Assembly: GCF_026262645.1 (NCBI RefSeq)
Contig: NZ_SHNO01000001.1
Location: forward strand, 806,001-870,000
Direction: 5' to 3'
DNA length: 64,000 bases
Source: Candidatus Marimicrobium litorale
GTDB taxonomy: Bacteria; Pseudomonadota; Gammaproteobacteria; Pseudomonadales; Halieaceae
Part shown: positions 27,210-35,100 of the stretch, in pieces
How positions within the stretch are numbered: position 1 is the stretch's first letter
How the letters are laid out: every line of letters begins with the position of its first letter
The notes under the pieces: model-generated
What the model was told of the DNA's origin: nothing
What the model saw: the letters and a program-made list of their open reading frames with translations, nothing else
Databases searched by the model: none
Made by a program: the position numbers and the translations under genes

Positions 27210-28253
27210 ATGTACAGAGGTGACTATGGGCTTGTCGGCGCGGAGCTGAGCATGTTCTCACGCAAGCTGGAAGCGCAGCTGCGCTGCCAGCAGATTCCCT
27301 GGTCGTGGCATTTCAAAACGGAAGAGCGCGCTGCTGATATTGAAGCCCGCACCGGTACGCACTTTATCCCGGCGCTGCTCACGCCTGAAAAATGGATGAT
27401 TCACGATACAATTGCAGTCGGTCCGTTACTGAATGATCGCTTCAAGTCGATGCCTGTCATTCCTGCCACACCGACACAGAGAGCCTGCTGTTTTATACTC
27501 GAGGACGCATTTAACCATTGGCTTGGCCGCGTCTGTATTCACACCCGCTGGTGCTATCCCGAGAATGTAGCCTGGGTTGGACCGCGTTTTGGCGCGAATC
27601 GATTGCTCAATCGATCTATTGACGAACCGTTTACGGAACAAGAGCTGAAAGACTTGGCGCCTGTCGGCGAGTTTATGTACCAGTCCTTTGGTAAAAACGT
27701 CTGCGAGTACAACGGAGTCGGGCCAGAGCAAGCTGATGCCGTGCACCGCGATTTTAGTACCATGCTTTCGGTTCTGGACACCCACTTCGCACACTGCCCT
27801 TTTCTTCTGGGTGATCGTCCGTGCCTCGCAGATTTTGCACTGGCCGGCGCTTGTAAGGCACACTTTGTGACTGACCCAGTACCTTTGGCCTGGCTTGGTG
27901 ATTATCGCACTGTCGTAATGGAGTACACCGCTCGCCTATTCGGTGATGACGACTATACCGATACATCCTGGCTGCCCGCAGATGCGGTGCCGGATACACT
28001 CGACGCCGTCTGGCGTTATCTTGATGCCACGTATTTCGCCTTCGCCCGCGCCAATATCAGCGCAAGTGTCGCTGGAGAGAAATACTACGAATATGATTTT
28101 GGCTACGGCGCAACCCGCGCACGAACACAGCGCCGCCTGAACAAGGCGAGATTGCATGTACAGGATGAGCTGCACCAACTGGATCACAACTCCCATTCTG
28201 AGCTTGAGGAAGTATTCACCGACACGAAAATTCTGGAATTTTATAGAGACTAA
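27210..28253 (+). CDS. Glutathione S-transferase-like protein
   Basis: This 347-aa protein is longer than a typical 200-220-aa GST. The N-terminus (about 1-85) resembles a thioredoxin-fold GST domain: SMFSRKLEAQLRCQQIPW followed by a THFIPALL cis-Pro-like segment. The helical C-terminal domain (about 90-250) has FLLGDRPCLADFALAGACKAHF, a standard GST C-domain motif. The last 90 residues are an extension without recognised features. The position expected for a catalytic Cys or Sec holds Ser (ELSMFSRK), so it is not an evident selenoprotein. It lies 75 bp upstream of selA on the same strand, so it may be co-transcribed with the selenocysteine genes. Confidence 0.8.
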   Translation: MYRGDYGLVGAELSMFSRKLEAQLRCQQIPWSWHFKTEERAADIEARTGTHFIPALLTPEKWMIHDTIAVGPLLNDRFKSMPVIPATPTQRACCFILEDAFNHWLGRVCIHTRWCYPENVAWVGPRFGANRLLNRSIDEPFTEQELKDLAPVGEFMYQSFGKNVCEYNGVGPEQADAVHRDFSTMLSVLDTHFAHCPFLLGDRPCLADFALAGACKAHFVTDPVPLAWLGDYRTVVMEYTARLFGDDDYTDTSWLPADAVPDTLDAVWRYLDATYFAFARANISASVAGEKYYEYDFGYGATRARTQRRLNKARLHVQDELHQLDHNSHSELEEVFTDTKILEFYRD

Positions 28254-28328
28254 ATGGTTAGGCTCTTTTGGCTAACACCTTGGTTACGCTTTAGCAGGAC
28301 TGGTTGACGTAGTTTTTCAGGCACCGAA

Positions 28329-29744
28329 ATGCAGGATAAAGATCTCACCAACGATATGGCGAAACGCTTCCAGCAACTCCCGGGGATAGATACCCTGCTG
28401 CAACTCATGACAGCGGAGATCAACACCTGGGGTCGCGACGCCGTTGTAAATAATCTACGAGATCTCCTCGTTCGGTTGCGCGCGGAAATTGCCCGCGGTG
28501 GCACTCCCGACTGCGCTATCGAGTCGATTCGAGACAATGCGATAGCTGCCCTTTCCGCCTTAAACGTATCGAGCCTTATGCCTGTTATTAATCTAACGGG
28601 GACGGTTTTACACACCAACCTTGGCCGCGCCGTGCTGCCGCAAACCGCACTGGATGCAGTAATGACTGTCGCCGGCTCACCCAGCAATCTGGAATTTGAC
28701 CTGGAATCGGGTCGTCGCGGTGAGCGGGATTCTCATGTTGAGTCGCTGATTTGCGAGTTAACTGGCGCAGAAGCAGCGACGGTAGTAAACAATAACGCCG
28801 CAGCAGTGTTGCTCGTACTGAATACGCTGGCGATGGGTCATGAAGTCCCTGTATCTCGTGGCGAATTGGTCGAGATAGGCGGTTCATTTCGGATACCGGA
28901 AGTAATGGCTCGCGCCGGTTGCCAACTGGTCGAGATAGGTGCGACTAACCGCACTCATCTCACAGATTACCGCAATGCCATTGGCGAAAAGACCGCGTTA
29001 CTGATGAAAGTGCATACCAGCAACTACAGAGTAGAAGGCTTTACGCACAGCGTCGCAGAGGTGGAATTGGCTGCTCTTGCGGCAGAATATTCCCTTCCGC
29101 TAGTGGTCGATATGGGCAGCGGCAACCTGGTGAACTTCACAGCGCTGGGCTTGCCCAGAGAAGTCACTGCCGCCGAGACCCTGGCCCAAGGCGCAGACAT
29201 CATCACGTTCAGTGGCGACAAGCTTCTGGGCGGGCCGCAGGCAGGATTGATTGCCGGTCGTCACGACCTGATTGCTGCGATTAGAAAAAACCCGCTCAAG
29301 CGTGCATTGCGCGTCGACAAGATGACACTGGCCGCCCTTGCTGAAACTCTCAAGTTATACCGCGACCCGGATGACTTGTTGAAAAGCCTGCCAACGCTGC
29401 GTTACCTGACCCGTGATGAAGCCGATATTCATGCTCAGGGGCAAAGGCTACTCCCTCTCATCAAGCAGACTATCGGACCGTCTTACACCGTGACGGTTGA
29501 GCGTTGCCTCAGCCAGGTGGGCAGCGGGTCGCTGCCGGTAGATTTGCTGCCAAGTTCTGCACTGCAGTGCAGGCCCGCATCGGGCCATGACGAATCCCTG
29601 CGTCGTCTGCAGCAAAGCCTGCGCGATCCACCCGTCCCGGTTGTAGGTCGGCTGCACAAGGGCTCTCTGTGGCTGGATTTACGCTGCCTTGAGGTGAAAG
29701 ACGAGGACGCGCTCATTGGTCAACTTCAGCATGTTGCGCCGTGA
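28329..29744 (+). CDS. selA: L-seryl-tRNA(Sec) selenium transferase
   Basis: SelA, 471 aa, converts Ser-tRNA(Sec) to Sec-tRNA(Sec) with selenophosphate, using PLP as cofactor. Visible features are the N-terminal helical domain, NLTGTVLHTNLGRAVLP, NNNAAAVLLVLNTLA (PLP pocket), and the PLP-lysine motif TFSGDKLLGGPQAGLI with Lys298. Length matches bacterial SelA (E. coli 463 aa). The stop overlaps the selB start (GTGA, 29741-29744), showing translational coupling. selD, which supplies selenophosphate, is not in this window. Confidence 0.97.
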   Translation: MQDKDLTNDMAKRFQQLPGIDTLLQLMTAEINTWGRDAVVNNLRDLLVRLRAEIARGGTPDCAIESIRDNAIAALSALNVSSLMPVINLTGTVLHTNLGRAVLPQTALDAVMTVAGSPSNLEFDLESGRRGERDSHVESLICELTGAEAATVVNNNAAAVLLVLNTLAMGHEVPVSRGELVEIGGSFRIPEVMARAGCQLVEIGATNRTHLTDYRNAIGEKTALLMKVHTSNYRVEGFTHSVAEVELAALAAEYSLPLVVDMGSGNLVNFTALGLPREVTAAETLAQGADIITFSGDKLLGGPQAGLIAGRHDLIAAIRKNPLKRALRVDKMTLAALAETLKLYRDPDDLLKSLPTLRYLTRDEADIHAQGQRLLPLIKQTIGPSYTVTVERCLSQVGSGSLPVDLLPSSALQCRPASGHDESLRRLQQSLRDPPVPVVGRLHKGSLWLDLRCLEVKDEDALIGQLQHVAP

Positions 29745-31657
29745 TTGTCGCCACCGCGGGTCATGTTGACCATGGTAAAACGTCACTAATCAAACACATT
29801 ACCGGGGTCGATACTGATCGGCTGGAAGAAGAAAAGCGACGTGGCTTATCTATTAGCCTGGGCTATGCCTATTTGCCGCATGTAACGGGATTGCCTGTTG
29901 GTTTCATTGATGTCCCCGGACATCATCGCTTTATCAATACAATGATAGCGGGCGTTGGAGGTATTGATTTGGCTTTACTCGTGGTCGCTGCAGACGATGG
30001 TGTGATGCCGCAGACCCGAGAACATCTCGACGTAATACGCATCCTCGGCGTTAAACGCATTATCCCTATTATCAGCAAGATAGATCGCGTAGGTGAAGAG
30101 CGGTTGCGCGCGGTTGAATCCAGCGTGGGCGAACTGCTGCACGACCTGCGCTGGCAACAAGAAGATCCGTTTCGAGTTAATAGCCAGAATGGCCTCGGTG
30201 TAGATTCCCTGAGAGCTCACTTATTGAATTGTGCCGCACAATGCGACACGCGCGATGCCACCGGTGTATTTCGTCTGTCGATGGATCGTGTATTCCGTGT
30301 TAAGGGGGCAGGGCTCGTGGTGACCGGTACAGTCACAAGTGGCTCCATTAGTACAGGCGATGAAGTGCTGGTGCAGCCGGGCGCAGCCAGCCTGAGGGTG
30401 CGCGGCCTGCGCGTACACGACAAGAATGCAATGAGCGCGACCGCGGGGCAGCGCTGTGCGTTAAACCTTAGCGGCAAGGGTGAAGTGGCTCGCGGTGGCT
30501 GGCTGTTGGGGCCCGGTGCAGCACCCCTATCAATGTGCCTGGACGTGCGCTTACAACTTCTGGGAACGCTACGTTTCTCCCTAAAACACCTGACTCCGGT
30601 GAAGCTTTACCTTGGTTCGCAGCGGGTGGCCGGCCGGCTGGCGCGCTACACGCGCGAAACATCATCGCTCGCGTTAAATGCAGGTGATGATGTAATAGCG
30701 CATCTGTTACTGGATGAGCCTGTCCCCGCCTTCACGGGTCAGCGCTACTTGTTGCGCGATGCCTCTGAGGAAACTCTGCTGGGCGGTGGTATTATTCTGG
30801 ATCCACAGGGTTTTTATCGTGGCAAGCCGGGCGCGCACAGACTCGCCTACCTTGAAGCGATGGCAGAGCCAACGCCCGACGCCGCGTTGCGGCGCCTCTT
30901 AGAGCATGATCAGGTGATTGACCTCGCACGCTTTCAGCGTGCCTGGAATATGTCTCAAGAGACTGCGGCTCTGCCTGGCATCAATGCTGGCAGGGCTTTT
31001 GACGCAGACGGCAAATCCTGGCTGACTAGCAGGGCGAAATGGTCAGCAACAGAGCAGGCGCTCGTCTCTTTCGTGTCTGGTTGGCACCGAGAACGTCCGC
31101 ATGAAAAAGGCATCAGACCGGGCCTGCTTCAGCGGACCATGGCCCCGGCACACGGAATACCTCTCGTGCTAGGTGTACTCTCCGCCTGTTTGAAAAATGG
31201 AACGTTAGGCCTCGTCGGGGGTTGCATCATGCAGCCGGGATTTATTCCGCATATCGAGGAGGAAGCCGATAATCAGTGGCGACGTGTAAAAGAATGCCTG
31301 TCAACGAGTGGTGCAGCCATTCCCTTGTTATCAGATATTGCTGACCGCACGGGCATGAAGCTACAAGATGTAAGAAAAGCTACGCAAATTGCGGTGAAGC
31401 TGGGTCGGGCGTTCCAGGTCTCTAAGCGGCGCTGCGCCCTGCCCCCCCAATTGCTTGAATTTGCCAAGGACATCATTCAGTTGGACAGGGCCGATGCAGA
31501 AATCACGGTTGCTGTTGCCAAGCAACAATGGGGAACAGGGCGTAACCTCACTATCGAGATACTGGAGTATTTTGATGATATCCGTTTCACTCAACGGCGC
31601 GACAATACCCGCGTCGTCTTGGACAGGTCACTTCCAGCGCGGCTGTATAATGCGTAG
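29741..31657 (+). CDS. selB: Selenocysteine-specific elongation factor
   Basis: SelB, 638 aa, delivers Sec-tRNA(Sec) to UGA codons marked by a SECIS hairpin. The start is GTG 29741 inside the selA stop. The GTPase domain has the P-loop GHVDHGKTSLIKHITG, the switch II motif DVPGHHRFINTM and the guanine-specificity region ISKIDRV. EF-Tu-like domains II and III follow (about 170-350). The C-terminal third is made of winged-helix repeats that bind SECIS RNA in E. coli SelB. Length is close to the E. coli protein (614 aa). selC follows 17 bp downstream, so all three cis genes are clustered. Confidence 0.96.
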   Translation: MIVATAGHVDHGKTSLIKHITGVDTDRLEEEKRRGLSISLGYAYLPHVTGLPVGFIDVPGHHRFINTMIAGVGGIDLALLVVAADDGVMPQTREHLDVIRILGVKRIIPIISKIDRVGEERLRAVESSVGELLHDLRWQQEDPFRVNSQNGLGVDSLRAHLLNCAAQCDTRDATGVFRLSMDRVFRVKGAGLVVTGTVTSGSISTGDEVLVQPGAASLRVRGLRVHDKNAMSATAGQRCALNLSGKGEVARGGWLLGPGAAPLSMCLDVRLQLLGTLRFSLKHLTPVKLYLGSQRVAGRLARYTRETSSLALNAGDDVIAHLLLDEPVPAFTGQRYLLRDASEETLLGGGIILDPQGFYRGKPGAHRLAYLEAMAEPTPDAALRRLLEHDQVIDLARFQRAWNMSQETAALPGINAGRAFDADGKSWLTSRAKWSATEQALVSFVSGWHRERPHEKGIRPGLLQRTMAPAHGIPLVLGVLSACLKNGTLGLVGGCIMQPGFIPHIEEEADNQWRRVKECLSTSGAAIPLLSDIADRTGMKLQDVRKATQIAVKLGRAFQVSKRRCALPPQLLEFAKDIIQLDRADAEITVAVAKQQWGTGRNLTIEILEYFDDIRFTQRRDNTRVVLDRSLPARLYNA

Positions 31658-31674
31658 ACTTCTGCATTGCTACC

Positions 31675-31768
31675 GGAAGAGCGACGCCCCCGGTGGGGTG
31701 CCTGGTCTTCAAAACCAGTGAGGTGTCGACAAGACGCCTGGTGGGTTCGACTCCTACCTCTTCCGCCA
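31675..31768 (+). tRNA. selC: tRNA-Sec (anticodon TCA)
   Basis: This 94-nt tRNA includes an encoded CCA end (31766-31768). Folding by eye gives acceptor GGAAGAG/CTCTTCC, a 6-bp D stem CGCCCC/GGGGTG with loop CGGT, and an anticodon stem CTGGT/ACCAG with loop CTTCAAA (TCA at 31709-31711). The variable arm is long, AGGTGTC/GACGCCT, and the T stem is GTGGG/CCTAC with loop TTCGACT. The long D stem, long variable arm and UCA anticodon are diagnostic of selenocysteine tRNA. The acceptor stem pairs only 7 bp; C31682 is left unpaired where E. coli selC has an eighth pair. It sits directly after selB. Confidence 0.97.
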
Positions 31769-31829
31769 CTAGCGCACATAGAATATGTTTCGTGCAGAAT
31801 GAACCATCAGCACACCCGAAGAGGTCTAC

Positions 31830-32609
31830 ATGCAGATTAAAAACAAGGTTATTGTTGTCACAGGCGCTGGCAGCGGCATTGGCAAGGCACTGGTATCCCG
31901 CTTTATGTCCCTTGAAGCTCAGACGGTAATCGCCGTTGATCTGCACTCGGATACTGCACAGCAGACTGCTGCTGAGTGCGGCTGTGTTGCTATAACGGCG
32001 GATGTGGGCAAAGAGGATGATGTGCGCCGCGTTATCGAGGAAACAGAAAGAACAGCGGGACCCATCGACCTCTTTTGCAGCAACGCTGGGGTTGCCCTGG
32101 GTCCCGATGAGCAAGCAAATAACGATGAATGGCAGACAAGTTGGGACGTTAACGTCATGTCCCATGTCTATGCCTCCCGTTACCTTGTCCCACGCATGAT
32201 TAAGCGCGGTGGAGGCTACTTTCTTATAACGGCCTCTGCCGCGGGTCTGCTTAATCAAATCGGTGGCGCCGCCTATGGCACCACTAAACATGCTGCTGTG
32301 GGTTTCGCAGAGTGGCTCGCTTTGACCTATGCCCATCAGGGCATAAAGGTATCCATGTTGTGTCCACAGGCGGTACGAACGCCGATGATCGCGAATATTG
32401 ATGATCAGGGCTCTCAGGCAGCGTCCGGAGACGGCATGATTGAGCCTGAGCAACTAGCAGAGATCGTGGTCGAGCACCTTGAGCGAGAGGCATTTCTGAT
32501 CCTCACTCATCGAGAAGTAAAAGAGTATATGACGCGCAAGGCCGCTGATTACGATCGCTGGATCGGGGGGATGAACCGCCTGTTCCGGAAGTTGGCCGGA
32601 ATCGCTTAA
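31830..32609 (+). CDS. SDR-family NAD(P)-dependent oxidoreductase
   Basis: This is a 259-aa classical short-chain dehydrogenase/reductase. The Rossmann motif VTGAGSGIGKAL is at the N-terminus, NAG occurs in CSNAGVALGP, the catalytic Ser lies in LITASAAG, and YGTTKHA supplies the YxxxK pair. A GAGG Shine-Dalgarno precedes ATG 31830. It starts 62 bp after selC and is followed closely by an MBL-fold hydrolase. Substrate unknown; neighbours suggest lipid or steroid-like catabolism, which is inference. Confidence 0.93.
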   Translation: MQIKNKVIVVTGAGSGIGKALVSRFMSLEAQTVIAVDLHSDTAQQTAAECGCVAITADVGKEDDVRRVIEETERTAGPIDLFCSNAGVALGPDEQANNDEWQTSWDVNVMSHVYASRYLVPRMIKRGGGYFLITASAAGLLNQIGGAAYGTTKHAAVGFAEWLALTYAHQGIKVSMLCPQAVRTPMIANIDDQGSQAASGDGMIEPEQLAEIVVEHLEREAFLILTHREVKEYMTRKAADYDRWIGGMNRLFRKLAGIA

Positions 32610-32677
32610 CGGCTCACGTTTTTTCATTGGCTGCCGAAAGGCATTTTAAACGCAACGACACTGATACAGGATGCTCT

Positions 32678-33748
32678 ATGAAAAAGCTTATATTTACCTT
32701 TGTCATGCTTTTGCTTGCTGCTGCTTTTGTTTACAACCAGCGCGGGCCTATTGCCAAGACCATAATGGCCCGGGGTGCCGAGGCACGGATGACCTCGAAC
32801 GCGATCGACGATCTTGAAGATGGCTTACATGTCGTTGTTTGTGGCGCTGGAGGGCCATTACCCTCCTCCAATCGCTCTGGACCGTGTATCGGCGTGATCG
32901 CGGGCGAAAAGTTCTTTGTTGTAGATGCAGGAACGAATGGCCTGCGCAATCTCGTAACTTTAGGGTACCCCGTTGGCGATATACAAGCCGTATTGCTCAC
33001 TCACTTTCACTCGGACCATATTGATGGGCTGGGTGAAATGGCAACGATTCGCTGGGTGAACGGTGCCAATACCTCACCCCTGCCCGTCATAGGGCCAGAG
33101 GGCGTCCAAGCCGTAGTTGAGGGTTTTAACACTGCCTACGCACAGGACGAAATTTATCGCAACGAGCATCACACCGACCTCGTAGCGCCTCTAAAGGGTG
33201 CAGGCATGAATGCTGCCCCTTTTCCTTCGCCCCCTGAGGGCTCGCTGATCACCGTGTATGAAGATGGCGCATTGAAAATACAGGCTTTGGCCGTTGAACA
33301 TGACCCAGTGCGGCCTGCCGTTGCCTATTTATTCACCTACAAAGACCGCTCGCTCATGATCAGCGGCGATACGGCCCAATCTGCTAATCTCGAACATTTT
33401 TCGCAGGGCGTTGACTTGTTGCTGCATGAGGCTTTGTCCCATGACCTTGTAATGATTATGCATGAAACGGCGAAAAAGGTTGGCAACGAGGTGCTCGCCA
33501 AGATTACGTTCGACATTCTTGATTATCACGCTTCGCCAGTAGAGGCTGCCGAAACCGCCAGAGAAGCAGGCGTCGGACACCTTGTTTATTATCACGTGGT
33601 ACCACCTCTCATCTTCCCGGGCATGGAGGCCGCATGGGTAGAGGGTGTTGATGACATTTTTCCAAACTATACTGTCAGTGAGGATGGCACCGCTATCTCC
33701 CTGCCCTCTGGATCCACAGAAATCATTATAACTGCTGAGGGAATGTAG
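32678..33748 (+). CDS. MBL-fold metallo-hydrolase with N-terminal signal anchor
   Basis: This 356-aa member of the metallo-beta-lactamase superfamily starts at ATG 32678, preceded by CAGGAT and followed by a hydrophobic N-terminal helix (MKKLIFTFVMLLLAAAFVY). It is therefore exported or membrane-anchored. The zinc motif THFHSDHIDG has His109, His111, Asp113 and His114. SGDTAQSANL and YHVVPP fit the later ligands of an RNase Z/arylsulfatase-like branch. It follows the SDR gene by 68 bp on the same strand and converges on the acyl-CoA dehydrogenase operon. Substrate unassigned. Confidence 0.9.
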   Translation: MKKLIFTFVMLLLAAAFVYNQRGPIAKTIMARGAEARMTSNAIDDLEDGLHVVVCGAGGPLPSSNRSGPCIGVIAGEKFFVVDAGTNGLRNLVTLGYPVGDIQAVLLTHFHSDHIDGLGEMATIRWVNGANTSPLPVIGPEGVQAVVEGFNTAYAQDEIYRNEHHTDLVAPLKGAGMNAAPFPSPPEGSLITVYEDGALKIQALAVEHDPVRPAVAYLFTYKDRSLMISGDTAQSANLEHFSQGVDLLLHEALSHDLVMIMHETAKKVGNEVLAKITFDILDYHASPVEAAETAREAGVGHLVYYHVVPPLIFPGMEAAWVEGVDDIFPNYTVSEDGTAISLPSGSTEIIITAEGM

Positions 33749-33938
33749 CCCTGCCCGCCCACTAACGGGCTGCGCTTTGCAAGCCGCTGGCCGGATGCAC
33801 CGACGAAAACGGATCGCAGTACTGATCATACGCTGCGCCATTCCTCGTCGCGTGTCGACTGCCTGAGCCCATGCAGGTAATGCTACAGCGTCCACCGGCA
33901 GGTAGCGGTTGTACTTTTCCAGACAACGCTGCAGCGGT

Positions 33939-35096
33939 TCACGCTGCGCGCGCATCACCCGCTGGCGTGTTATTTTCCAATTCGGCGAATAATCGCTGAT
34001 GATGATCTGAATCGCCAAGCAGGTTGTTAAGTAGCATCAAACGCTTAACATAAAATCCCACGGACAATTCGTTCGTCACGCCCATGCCACCGTGCAACTG
34101 AATAGCCTCGCCGCCGATAAGCTTGCCGGCACGGCCTGACATTGTTTTGAGCGCCAACAGGCTACGCTGGGCATCGTCACTATGCTCCTGCGCGGTGCAC
34201 ACTGCTCTGAATAGCAGGGACTTGACGTTCTCGCAGGCACCAAACATATCGACGAGGCGATGCTGCAGCGCCTGGAAACTACCAATTGTGGTGCCAAACT
34301 GCTCTCTTGTCTTGCAGTAGTCGAGCGTCTGCGCATTCAACGCTTCCATCAATCCCAGCGCGTGTGCACAAATGGCGAGCCGAGCCTGGTCGACTACAAC
34401 TGCCATGGCCGCGTATCCTTCATCGACTTCTCCGAGAAGCGCTTCTGCACTGACGTTAACAAGCTGGATATCCGCAGCCTCCTGCCCATCATTCATGGGA
34501 TAACATTCGCGCGACAGGCCGCTGGCGCCTGCGTCTACCAGAAACAAACTCACACCCTCTCGGTCTGACTGACCGCCACTGGTACGCGCGGTAACGATAA
34601 TTTTCTCTGCTGCGCCGCCATTTAATACCACGTTTTTCTCACCGTTAATCACCCAGCTATCGCCCTCTCGAGTTGCTTTAGTAAGAATATCTGTCAACTC
34701 ATAGCGACTCTGCGGTTCCAGATAGGCAAGGGCGCCCTGCAGATCACCACCTATGATCGCCGGGAGGTACTTCTCTTGCAGCGCAGTGTTCGCAGCTTCC
34801 TGAAGTAGGCCACCGAACAGAAGTACAGTAGCCAGATAAGGCTCAGCAACAAGCCCCCGGCCGAACTCCTGCATGATGACCATTGTATCGACCGGACCAC
34901 CGCCGAAACCGCCGTGCTCCTCGGCGAAGGGTATAGACAGCCAGCCAAGCTCGGCAAACTGCTGCCAGTTTTCCCGGCTAAACCCATTGTCCATAGCGAT
35001 TGCGTCATTACGCTGCTCTAAACTGCAGTTCTCTGCGACAAAACGGGCGATTCCGTCTTTGATAAGGCTCTGCTCTTCACTTAGGTTAAAATTCAT
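33939..35096 (-). CDS. Acyl-CoA dehydrogenase family protein (second of a pair)
   Basis: This 385-aa flavoprotein has the three-domain acyl-CoA dehydrogenase fold: an N-terminal helical domain (NFNLSEEQSLIKDG), a beta domain (GDSWVINGEKNVVLNG) and a C-terminal helical domain (REQFGTTIGSFQALQHRLVDM, QLHGGMGVTNELSVG). It begins 4 bp after the stop of another acyl-CoA dehydrogenase. Adjacent, unequal pairs like this form alpha2beta2 enzymes in mycobacterial cholesterol side-chain degradation; applying that here is inference. The TGA stop is followed by about 55 further open codons in the same frame, noted separately. Confidence 0.93.
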   Translation of the reverse strand: MNFNLSEEQSLIKDGIARFVAENCSLEQRNDAIAMDNGFSRENWQQFAELGWLSIPFAEEHGGFGGGPVDTMVIMQEFGRGLVAEPYLATVLLFGGLLQEAANTALQEKYLPAIIGGDLQGALAYLEPQSRYELTDILTKATREGDSWVINGEKNVVLNGGAAEKIIVTARTSGGQSDREGVSLFLVDAGASGLSRECYPMNDGQEAADIQLVNVSAEALLGEVDEGYAAMAVVVDQARLAICAHALGLMEALNAQTLDYCKTREQFGTTIGSFQALQHRLVDMFGACENVKSLLFRAVCTAQEHSDDAQRSLLALKTMSGRAGKLIGGEAIQLHGGMGVTNELSVGFYVKRLMLLNNLLGDSDHHQRLFAELENNTPAGDARAA

Positions 35097-35100
35097 TGTT

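Noticed and set aside
31587-32453. A 288-codon minus-strand open frame running under selC and the SDR gene
   Set aside because: It overlaps a certain tRNA and a well-supported SDR gene and has no family features.
33329-34018. A 229-codon minus-strand frame spanning the MBL-hydrolase/acyl-CoA dehydrogenase junction
   Set aside because: It overlaps the 3' ends of two supported genes and shows no conserved motif. The 190-bp gap itself appears to hold no gene.
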